Shown: in pieces, positions 1 through 7,933 of the stretch
Layout: each line of letters starts with the position of its first letter
Position numbering within the stretch: the first letter of the stretch is position 1
NCBI GenBank assembly: GCA_024401435.1
Contig: JAKSLB010000002.1
Span: 62,001 to 126,000, forward strand
DNA length: 64,000 nucleotides
Reading direction: 5' to 3'
Source of the DNA: Paludibacteraceae bacterium
GTDB taxonomy: Bacteria; Bacteroidota; Bacteroidia; Bacteroidales; Paludibacteraceae
Notes under the pieces: generated by a model
What the model was told of the DNA's origin: nothing
Seen by the model: only the letters and a program-made list of their open reading frames with translations
The model's database searches: none
Translations under genes and position numbers: made by a program

Positions 1-3000
1 TTCGGGAAATGGAATCAGCGCATGTGTATCCAATTCGCTCCGTTGCTTGTAACTACAACTATGCATCTCGCTCGTTTCTTTGGTGGTGATGGCGGTCGTG
101 TTCATAAAGGGGGAACATCACCAATGCGTGCAGTATGGGCTTTGTACCCAAGTAATTATGGCTCTGTAAATTGGGAGGATGATTGGTCTTGGAGTGCGAG
201 TTATAATTCTGCGAAAGATGGACTGTTTTATCCAATTACTCCTTCTTGGCAAAAATTGGACGAAAACGGGAAATCAATAGAAGAACCGGTTACGAAATGG
301 CTGACATGCGGTTGTACAGAATCTGAAAAAACTGTTCCTAATATTCTTGTGGAAGAATATGATGGTTATGTATGGCGCCGAATTTTAGGAAATGGTCCAA
401 TGCCAGGTCGTGACGTAGATAACGTTGAAATTCGTGATACACTTCCTAAGGGTTTAAAATTTGGTGAATTTGTTAATGAGTGTCCGTTGAGCGACCCTGA
501 ATTCGGTGGTAAATGGGAAGTAAAACAAACTGATGATGACCGCGACATTATCGTTTGGTCTATTCCTAAATTGCAAGTGAAACAGAAAGGTTCTATTATT
601 TATACTGCAACTGCATCATTCCCTTCTGGAAATGTTTGTGAAACCCCTGATGAGGATATCTTGAACTATGCTTGGATTTCGGGTGATAAAAATTCACCTT
701 TTTCTGATACTGCATTAATAACCGTTACTTGTGCCAAAGTTCCTGAACCGATTAAACCGACTACCTTAACTAAAGTGGCTGATAAGGAATCATACGAAGT
801 AGGTGATGATATCGAGTATACGATTGGTTATAAGCAAACTCATGGTGCTATCTTCGATGATGCTGCGAGTGTTTCTTCGAATTGGAACTTGTCTGGTGGT
901 GCATCCATATCGGCTGGCAAAATAAGTATATCTTCTGGTAAAAAAGCAGAATTCAAAAATATTGCTAATAATATCTACATTGAAACACAATGGACGGTTG
1001 CTGATGATCAAGAAACTGCTATTTATTTTCGTGATGATATAAAATTAGTTTTTAAAAATGAATATTCTGGATTGTCTGTTACTTGTTACGATGGCAGTAA
1101 AAAGGTCGATTCAAAAATTATCGCAAAAGCTAAAAGTCCATCAAAATTATGTGTCAAGTTACAAGATGATATTTTGGGTGTTTGGTTAAATAAGGATACT
1201 GCTACTTCTGCTTCTGTATCGTTTGAACAATTGACAAAAAAAGATGGTCATTTTGGCTTCGAAGGTGTCGCATGGGGTGATTTTTCTTATTCTAACATCC
1301 ATATTCATACTGACTATGCTTACGACTTATCTATCATTGATCGTATACCAGCGGAAGTGGAATATGGCTCTGCTTCTGGTGATGGTGTTGCTAATTATTA
1401 TAAAGGCACAGAAGGAGATTCTATCGTATGGACAAATATTGCTTCTAATCCTATTGCTTTTGGCGATTCGTTTACTGTCTCATGGAAGGGAAAAGTCAAG
1501 GAGTGTGCAGAATCTATTATCAACATCGCTTACGCTAAACTATTGGGCCATGATGATAATGAGATTATGGCGCAAGCTGTCAGCGGGTGTGGTGCATCAT
1601 GCAATCTTACAAGCCTGACTTTGACAGCAGACGAGGACGAAACTTGCAATGATTCAATTGTCTTGCACGCAAATGCAAAATCGTCTGGTAATTACGTTTA
1701 CGAGTTTTTCCAAGATGGTACTAAGGTCGGCTCTACAACGAAAGTTGACACATTCGTGGCAAAAATTTCAGGTAACTATACGGTAAAGGTAACCGACCCT
1801 TCGGATGCAACATGTACATTGACGAGCGATCCTACTACCATTGTCATTAAAGAACGTCCTACGGGGGATGACTATCCAATCGGTCTCTTCTGCGAGGGTG
1901 TCAGTTCGGCAAATAATTCAATCTATCAAAATGCGATAACTGCTCTCGCTCAGAAGGAAAGTGATGGTTGCACCATCTCATGGTATAATGCAGCTGGACA
2001 GACATTGAGCGCTATGCCGAACCCTGACGATGAAGCAGCTGGTACTTATGATTATAGATATGTGATTGAAAAGAATGGCTGCTACAGCGATACATTGCAC
2101 ATGACATACGCAGTTTCTGATACTGCCGTTCTCGATTTGAAAGATGTCTCCATTTGTTCTGGACAAACTGCTACGCTTTCAGTGCCAAGTGATGCTTCAT
2201 ACACCTACAAGTGGAGTGATAATACGACAACGACTAACGAACTTTCTACGAGTGTGGCAGGCACCTATTCTGTAATCGTCACTAATGGTGATGGTTGCGA
2301 GAGTCATGCTTCTGCAAAGGTGACCGTGGCAGACAAACTTGAAGTGGACTTGGGTAAGGATACTACAGTTTGCGAAAAAACACTTCCATATGTTCTTGAC
2401 GCTACAGCCAACTACGATAGCTTCGATTGGGGCGATGGTGTTTCTACACAAACTTATAACGTGACTTCCAGTGGTACTTACAAGGTAACGGTTACACAGG
2501 GTACTTGTTCTGGAGAGGGCAGCGTGACAGTGACAGTCTCATCGATAGAAGATCCTACAGGAACGTTCTCAGTGAGCTACAAGGTGAGCGATACGACTTC
2601 TGCTGGTGTATTCGACAAGACACTTACGCAGCAAGATGTCTCTGTTCTTGATGTGAAATCAGGTGTTTCCTATACATGGTATGATAAGAACAAGAATAAG
2701 ATAAGTGGCGAACCAATTCCATCTGTACCTGCGGATGGTAGCAATGCCACAGAAACATACTACGTCAGTGCAAAGAATGCAGATGGTTGTGAGAGCGATT
2801 TGAAGGAGATTACCGTCACTATTAGTGGTGCACCTACTCCGATGGTCGAAAACGTAGAATACTGTCTGAATGAAGAGAATGTTATGGCTCTGACTGCTAC
2901 TCCAACGAATGGTAACAACGTATCCGAAACATGGACACTTCAATGGTATGATTCAAACGGTAATAAGATATCGGCACCGACACCAGATGTTACGACTCTG

Positions 3001-5883
3001 GGTGTGCAAACTTACTATGTTTCACAGATATCTGACCTTACTGGTGCTGAGAGTGGTAAGGTGCCAGTGAAAGTGACTATATATGGTACAGCAGAGCCTT
3101 CTGTTGCTGACAACCGCACCTCTTATTGTAGTGGTGACACATACGATCCTTTGACAGTGACGAGTAATTCAGATGCTACGAAGTATTTGATGCCAGGTGA
3201 CATGGTATGGACAGTAGATGGAACAGAAGTTGGTGCTACTCCGACAATACCTCAGAGTGCGAGTGTGACCTTCACTGTTCGTGAGGATTATAAAATATCT
3301 GAGGGACATGTCTGCAAGGGTTCTCCGGTAGCTCTTGTTGTAACTACCACTACTATAGAAAAACCTTCTGGTGACTTCACGGTAACCTATTTGAAGAAAG
3401 AGGGTGAGAGTGGAACTTTCCCAAGTTTAATAGAAAAGAATAGCAATGTTGCAAGAACTAACGTGCCTGGTTACATCTTAGTATGGTACGATTCAAATAA
3501 GACAAAATTGGGTGAAAATGCTCCATCTCCAGCATATAACAGCTCTTGGACAGAAGGAGATGATCAGACTTTGACCTACTACGTGGCACAATCGAATGGA
3601 ACATGTGAAAGTGAGTTGGTTGAGGTGACCGTCACTATCAGCGATTCTCCAATGCCAAGAACATCGGCTGTAACATATTGCCAAGATGATGTTGCACAAC
3701 CATTGACTGCGGAAATAAACGAAACTGCTGATGTGGCATCCAATTATACATTGGTATGGTATGATCCAAATACGAAGGAAGAATTGCCGAATGCACCTAC
3801 ACCAGAGACAAATGTTCCTGGCGAGTATACTTATATGGTTGCACAACGACATAATGTAACGTTAGCCACTAGTTCTCCGTCGCCATTGAAGGTGACCATC
3901 TACAGATTACCAGAGTTGACGACAACGGAACCAGTTGCACAGTGCGGTGGGTCGGTTACATTAAGCGACTATATCAAAGAAAGTCAAGGTCAGGCTGTGA
4001 CACAAAGTTACTACGAGGATGCAGCTAAAACTGTCACTAGTGCAGCTGTTGTTACTAAGAGCGGAACTTATTATTCCGATGCGTATTACACAATCAATTC
4101 AGGTGTTCAGTGTAAATCGGCTACTGTGAGTGTTAATGTAACCATCAACGATTTGAGTGATCTGACCATTACGGGTAGCCAGACATCTTGTCCAGACGGT
4201 ACGGTTGAACTGACAGCTAATGCAAAAAGCAACGACCCTGGTATTGTAACCTACAAGTGGGAGAGCGAGAATGAAAATACGGATGGCAAATATATTACTC
4301 CAACGTTGACTGGTAATTACGGAAAGAAATACACCTTCACGGTGAAAGCAAGTGCCGGTGCTTGTGTTGAGACAGTGAAAGCTACTCACGAAGTGACGAT
4401 AGATAAAGGTATTTTGACTGGCGAGATGACAATGAACGGAGTAAGTCAGAAAGTGTATAAGACTTGCGGTGACGAGAATATCACCATCGCTACCACACAC
4501 GAAGGTACTGACTACCAGTGGACAACGCTTGATGGAACAGCGGTGAGCGGAACTACCAGCATAGAGGTGACGCCAACACAGACTACCACATACGTTCTCA
4601 ACTTGACGAATGTCTGTGCAACAAGTGACACGGTGATTGTGGAAGTTCACCCGTTGGCTGTGACTGCCGACTGGTCGAAACTTAACACTACCATCTGTGA
4701 GGGAACACCATTCTCCGCAAGTTTGAACATAACGGGATATGATGCCAGCATGACAGGCTCATACATCAAGTGGTATAAGAATGACGAGGAACAGACACAA
4801 TACGCTAACAAGGAGACATTGTCCGTAGAGAGTGGAAAGGCTTCTGATAGCGGTGTCTACAGATATGAGGTTAGCAATGGCATCTGTGTGATTCCGGAGA
4901 GCGGAACGACCGACTCTGGAGAACTCACGGTTGTTGAGAAGGTTACCTACACCAAGACTGAAAATGTGGTCTCTTGTTCTGCTGAGGAGGTCGAAATTGC
5001 TGTGAAGACAGATGACAGCGATGCTGTTGTGACTTGGGCGGACGATGCAACGGCAGATGCTACTCGTATGGTAAGTCCGACAGAAAATACAACCTACAAG
5101 TTTACTGTGACTCGTCAGACAGTCTGCGTGACCGAGGATGAGTTGGATGTTCAGGTGAAGGCCAAACCAGAGGTGACGATAGAAGATGTTAATTTGTGTG
5201 CTGGAGACAAGACCATACTAAAGGCAGAGGCAACGGGTGACGAACTGATTGGCTATGTATGGACGAATGGAGCAGGTGAGGAGTTCACCACGACGAACCT
5301 CACTGTGAATCCAGATTCCACAGAGTATTATACGATCACAGTGAAGTCCAAATCTTGTGGTGACACGAGTGCCACAGTGAAGGTGACCGTTGTAGAGTTG
5401 CCAGAGTTGGAGGTGGATTCCATTGCATTGAGAAGCAGAGAGATAAGAGTGTTGTCTGGTGGTTCTTCGACCAACTTCGAGTATAGAATAGACAAAGGTA
5501 ACTGGCAGACGGATGGTCTGTTCGAGAACATTGCCTATGCATTGCATACAGCTTATGCGAAGGATGAGTTGGGATGTGAGGGAAGTCTGATGTTCGAGGT
5601 GGTAGCACCTCCAGTTGTATTGCCAGAGTTCTTCACACCACAGGGAGACGGTGTCAATGACGAATGGGACTTGGCAAAGATTCTTGATGTCTATCCAGAT
5701 GCTGTAGTTAAGGTGTTTGACCGATATGGAAAGGTGGTGGCAGAGTTGAAGGGCGATGTTGATTCATGGGATGGATCCTACAACGGAAAAATGTTGCCAT
5801 CAACCGACTATTGGTACACGATAAACATTCCAGAAATAGACAGAATGTATAGTGGACACTTCACACTGATAAGATCAAAGTAG
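1..5883 (+). CDS. Giant surface adhesin, T9SS type B cargo (5' end outside window)
   Basis: The frame is open to base 1, so the true start lies upstream; the ATG at base 22 is internal. About 1960 residues are visible. The first part has a DUF11-like beta-sandwich (around residues 120-230, with a DTLPKGLKF motif). The remainder is a chain of Ig/PKD-like modules with paired cysteines and recurring WYDSN...TYYV signatures. The end (PEFFTPQGDGVNDEWD, then DRYGKVV, WDGSYNGK and STDYWYTI) is a gliding-motility-type (type B) T9SS sorting domain, as found on SprB-like adhesins. I infer a surface-exposed adhesin or matrix protein. GC content changes within the gene: hand counts give 12/60 at 1021-1080 and 32/60 at 5221-5280. 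The ligand is unknown. Family call is firm, function is inferred. Confidence 0.85.
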   Translation, partial: FGKWNQRMCIQFAPLLVTTTMHLARFFGGDGGRVHKGGTSPMRAVWALYPSNYGSVNWEDDWSWSASYNSAKDGLFYPITPSWQKLDENGKSIEEPVTKWLTCGCTESEKTVPNILVEEYDGYVWRRILGNGPMPGRDVDNVEIRDTLPKGLKFGEFVNECPLSDPEFGGKWEVKQTDDDRDIIVWSIPKLQVKQKGSIIYTATASFPSGNVCETPDEDILNYAWISGDKNSPFSDTALITVTCAKVPEPIKPTTLTKVADKESYEVGDDIEYTIGYKQTHGAIFDDAASVSSNWNLSGGASISAGKISISSGKKAEFKNIANNIYIETQWTVADDQETAIYFRDDIKLVFKNEYSGLSVTCYDGSKKVDSKIIAKAKSPSKLCVKLQDDILGVWLNKDTATSASVSFEQLTKKDGHFGFEGVAWGDFSYSNIHIHTDYAYDLSIIDRIPAEVEYGSASGDGVANYYKGTEGDSIVWTNIASNPIAFGDSFTVSWKGKVKECAESIINIAYAKLLGHDDNEIMAQAVSGCGASCNLTSLTLTADEDETCNDSIVLHANAKSSGNYVYEFFQDGTKVGSTTKVDTFVAKISGNYTVKVTDPSDATCTLTSDPTTIVIKERPTGDDYPIGLFCEGVSSANNSIYQNAITALAQKESDGCTISWYNAAGQTLSAMPNPDDEAAGTYDYRYVIEKNGCYSDTLHMTYAVSDTAVLDLKDVSICSGQTATLSVPSDASYTYKWSDNTTTTNELSTSVAGTYSVIVTNGDGCESHASAKVTVADKLEVDLGKDTTVCEKTLPYVLDATANYDSFDWGDGVSTQTYNVTSSGTYKVTVTQGTCSGEGSVTVTVSSIEDPTGTFSVSYKVSDTTSAGVFDKTLTQQDVSVLDVKSGVSYTWYDKNKNKISGEPIPSVPADGSNATETYYVSAKNADGCESDLKEITVTISGAPTPMVENVEYCLNEENVMALTATPTNGNNVSETWTLQWYDSNGNKISAPTPDVTTLGVQTYYVSQISDLTGAESGKVPVKVTIYGTAEPSVADNRTSYCSGDTYDPLTVTSNSDATKYLMPGDMVWTVDGTEVGATPTIPQSASVTFTVREDYKISEGHVCKGSPVALVVTTTTIEKPSGDFTVTYLKKEGESGTFPSLIEKNSNVARTNVPGYILVWYDSNKTKLGENAPSPAYNSSWTEGDDQTLTYYVAQSNGTCESELVEVTVTISDSPMPRTSAVTYCQDDVAQPLTAEINETADVASNYTLVWYDPNTKEELPNAPTPETNVPGEYTYMVAQRHNVTLATSSPSPLKVTIYRLPELTTTEPVAQCGGSVTLSDYIKESQGQAVTQSYYEDAAKTVTSAAVVTKSGTYYSDAYYTINSGVQCKSATVSVNVTINDLSDLTITGSQTSCPDGTVELTANAKSNDPGIVTYKWESENENTDGKYITPTLTGNYGKKYTFTVKASAGACVETVKATHEVTIDKGILTGEMTMNGVSQKVYKTCGDENITIATTHEGTDYQWTTLDGTAVSGTTSIEVTPTQTTTYVLNLTNVCATSDTVIVEVHPLAVTADWSKLNTTICEGTPFSASLNITGYDASMTGSYIKWYKNDEEQTQYANKETLSVESGKASDSGVYRYEVSNGICVIPESGTTDSGELTVVEKVTYTKTENVVSCSAEEVEIAVKTDDSDAVVTWADDATADATRMVSPTENTTYKFTVTRQTVCVTEDELDVQVKAKPEVTIEDVNLCAGDKTILKAEATGDELIGYVWTNGAGEEFTTTNLTVNPDSTEYYTITVKSKSCGDTSATVKVTVVELPELEVDSIALRSREIRVLSGGSSTNFEYRIDKGNWQTDGLFENIAYALHTAYAKDELGCEGSLMFEVVAPPVVLPEFFTPQGDGVNDEWDLAKILDVYPDAVVKVFDRYGKVVAELKGDVDSWDGSYNGKMLPSTDYWYTINIPEIDRMYSGHFTLIRSK

Positions 5884-5930
5884 GGGCGAATTGCATTTGC
5901 CCTTTTGCGAATAGCATTCGCTCCCCTTTT
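5884..5930 (+). terminator. Tandem hairpins after the adhesin gene
   Basis: Two adjacent hairpins follow the stop codon directly. The first (5884-5902) pairs GGGC-AAT with ATT-GCCC around mismatches. The second (5907-5921) is GCGAAT-agc-ATTCGC. They are followed by TCCCCTTTT. An alternative long pairing joins GGGGCGAAT with ATTCGCTCCCC. Probably the terminator of the adhesin transcript. Confidence 0.55.
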
Positions 5931-6028
5931 GTTGCTTACAAATAGTCTCTTTGTTAAATTAACTCAATTGTACATGCCGGCTGTCTGATTTTAAGAATGA
6001 ATTTCTTCTCGGTGTTATTCAAAACCCA

Positions 6029-6058
6029 TAAAAAAAGGACGGAATCAATCCGTCCTTA
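6029..6058 (-). terminator. Intrinsic terminator of the epimerase gene
   Basis: Perfect 9-bp stem, AAGGACGGA paired with TCCGTCCTT, around a 5-nt loop. Read on the minus strand it is followed by a run of T residues. It lies 36 bp past the stop codon of the epimerase gene. Confidence 0.85.
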
Positions 6059-6094
6059 CATTATTTGTTAGTGATTTTTTGTAGAGAACTTACA

Positions 6095-7576
6095 TTATTT
6101 CTGCTCCCATCCGTCGAAAATATCTTCTCCGTAATAGTTGTGTTCTTCTTTGCTATGATTTGGATACCAAACTTGTGCGAAGAAAGGATTTCCTTTGGCT
6201 ATTTCGTCGTAATTCCAAGGAGATGGGAAACATTCAGGACACCAATGTCCGCCCAGCAATATGAGAGCAGGAGATGCTTTGAATTTGTGGCCGAATTGAC
6301 ATTCCCATTCTAATGGAGTAGAGAAATCACCTTTTATCATTGTTTCGCTTAGACATTTGCCACCACGAAATGCGGCTGCCGATTGCATATCTTCTATTGT
6401 CCATTCACTGACTGGTTTTGACTCATCGTATCCATGATTGAGAATGATGGCTTCATCCGATGGTTTAGACAAATTTTGATGTTCCCAATCTGGTATGTTT
6501 TTCCAGTTTTCAATTGAACCATAGTAGGCAGCGATTCTTTGTGTCTCATTATTTTTAATCCAAGATTGAGTACCCCATTTTTTCTTATAAGCCATAGGAC
6601 GCATAGCCAATTTTATGATAAAGGAAGGTACTATTCTTGCAAGACTATAAAACCAAGGAAGAGACTCTCCCATTTTTTTGAAATATTCATCAACGGGAAT
6701 GTTCCCTCTAAAATGCAAATAATCTTCCAGTTTTTGAGAGTCTAGATACCATTGACCATGAAAATTTCGAAGGACAAACCATTCTGGATTAAAAATCTTT
6801 TCGGGTTTTGGACAATGAATAGCGTTCAGTAGTTTACATTCAAAATCGTAATTGCTTAGTCTATATTCAGGACCACTACCAATATTGTAAAAATTGTTCC
6901 AAAATTCATCGGGAACGGATTCTTCACAAAGATTAGCTAAAACACGACCACTGTCTTCTACCGTACACCATTCGAGTACACCTCTTAATGGAACGTGAAA
7001 CATGATAGGATCATAATTTTTTAGAATGGCAGGATAGAGTATGCCAGATTGACGTAAACATACCCATTTTTTGATACCAGATTCCACGATGGTCTTTTCT
7101 GCAATGGTTTTACTGATCGCATAATGATCGTATACACTGATACAGATAGGATCACCTGTTCTCCCCCAATGATTAGGTTCGTTACGATCAGATGTTTGAG
7201 CAACGGAACCTATGTAGCAAACTTTTATATTGTCTGCATTAGGTTGTGCCAAAACAGCTTTTGCAACATTGGCTGCGGCAATGGTATTTACTTTTCTGGT
7301 CTTGTTTGGAAAATAATCTGCGGCGGGCGATACCATTCCGCCTACATGAAGAACATAATCAGCATCACGGGTTGCCAATTCTACATCTTCATAGCGGGTT
7401 AAATCACCCCATACAATTCTTATTTTATTTGAATAGGGTGCTAATTTCTTTTTGTTTGTCTCGCTTGGTCGCGCAAGTACAGTTATATCAAAACGGTCTA
7501 AACGTTGAAGTAGCTCATGTAGGCCAGCCCAACCCATTGTTCCTGTAGCTCCAGTAATGAATACTCTTTTTTTCAT
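6095..7576 (-). CDS. NAD-dependent epimerase/dehydratase with C-terminal zinc-finger-like domain
   Basis: The 493-residue protein starts with the Rossmann motif TGATGTMG of extended short-chain dehydrogenases and has the YAISK (YxxxK) catalytic signature, so it should act on an NAD(P)-linked sugar or steroid-like substrate. The extended-SDR core normally ends near 300-350 residues. Here the chain continues to a cysteine-rich tail with C408, C426, H430 (WECQFGH) and C446/C449 (HWCPEC), resembling the treble-clef zinc ribbons of DUF4379/DUF723-type proteins. The tail may bind nucleic acid or stabilise the fold; this is inference. The gene stands alone: tRNA-Asn and a repeat fragment lie upstream, a terminator downstream. 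Substrate unknown. Confidence 0.8.
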   Translation of the reverse strand: MKKRVFITGATGTMGWAGLHELLQRLDRFDITVLARPSETNKKKLAPYSNKIRIVWGDLTRYEDVELATRDADYVLHVGGMVSPAADYFPNKTRKVNTIAAANVAKAVLAQPNADNIKVCYIGSVAQTSDRNEPNHWGRTGDPICISVYDHYAISKTIAEKTIVESGIKKWVCLRQSGILYPAILKNYDPIMFHVPLRGVLEWCTVEDSGRVLANLCEESVPDEFWNNFYNIGSGPEYRLSNYDFECKLLNAIHCPKPEKIFNPEWFVLRNFHGQWYLDSQKLEDYLHFRGNIPVDEYFKKMGESLPWFYSLARIVPSFIIKLAMRPMAYKKKWGTQSWIKNNETQRIAAYYGSIENWKNIPDWEHQNLSKPSDEAIILNHGYDESKPVSEWTIEDMQSAAAFRGGKCLSETMIKGDFSTPLEWECQFGHKFKASPALILLGGHWCPECFPSPWNYDEIAKGNPFFAQVWYPNHSKEEHNYYGEDIFDGWEQK

Positions 7577-7592
7577 GTTTTACAATTTAAGG

Positions 7593-7641
7593 ATAATCCT
7601 TGTTTAAAAAATTTAAAAATCGGGGCTTTTATAGAAGCCCC
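7593..7641 (+). repeat. Partial copy (right end) of the 199-bp MITE-like element
   Basis: This stretch aligns with the last ~50 bases of the elements at 23644 and 31946: AAGGATAATCC, an A-rich spacer, ATCGGGG, then TTATAGAAGCCCC. Its local hairpin GGGGCTT/AAGCCCC is perfect where the other copies have GGGGAATT/AAGTCCCC, so both sides of the stem changed together. The left end and inner hairpin are absent. It lies in the upstream region of the minus-strand epimerase gene. Confidence 0.6.
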
Positions 7642-7680
7642 CTTTTATTTAAGATGTGAAGATAATAAAATTTTGGCAAT

Positions 7681-7707
7681 AAAAAAAGCCACACTACTGT
7701 GTGGCTT
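7681..7707 (-). terminator. Terminator of tRNA-Asn
   Basis: Perfect 9-bp stem AAGCCACAC/GTGTGGCTT with a 4-nt loop, followed on the minus strand by seven T residues. It begins 2 bases past the tRNA 3' end. Confidence 0.85.
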
Positions 7708-7708
7708 G

Positions 7709-7782
7709 CGCTCCTTCTTGGACTTGAACCAAGGACCCCCTGATTAACAGTCAGATGCTCTAACCGACTGAGCTAAAGAAGC
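7709..7782 (-). tRNA. tRNA-Asn (anticodon GTT)
   Basis: The minus strand folds as a 74-nt cloverleaf. The acceptor GCTTCTT pairs with AAGGAGC (one G-T pair) before discriminator G. The D arm has AGCTCAGTCGGTTAGAGC, the anticodon loop reads CTGTTAA with GTT, and the T arm is CTTGG-TTCAAGT-CCAAG. The 3' CCA is not encoded. A consensus promoter lies 26 bases upstream and a strong terminator just downstream, so it is a single-gene transcript. Confidence 0.95.
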
Positions 7783-7808
7783 ATTATCGCTCTTTTTCAA
7801 AAGCGTTG

Positions 7809-7840
7809 CAAATGTAGTACTTTATTTTTGATATTCCAAA
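7809..7840 (-). promoter_or_regulatory. Promoter of tRNA-Asn
   Basis: On the minus strand this reads TTTG, 20 bases, TACATTTG: an exact match to the Bacteroidetes -33/-7 consensus (TTTG-N19-21-TAnnTTTG). The -7 box ends 26 bases before the tRNA 5' end. Confidence 0.75.
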
Positions 7841-7933
7841 TGTTTTTCGCTGTTTTTTTTGTCATTTTTCGTTCTTTTTTTTCTTTTTGAATTTGAAGTT
7901 TACATCTTGTGTGGATTTTTATGTGCACTAATT

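Noticed and set aside
4099..4650. Antisense open frames of 60-180 codons within the adhesin and other genes
   Set aside because: They overlap well-supported genes on the other strand, lack known motifs or starts with context, and are typical frame shadows.
22..5883. Adhesin starting at the ATG at base 22
   Set aside because: The frame is open to base 1 and the N-terminus there has no signal peptide, so it is an internal methionine of a longer gene.
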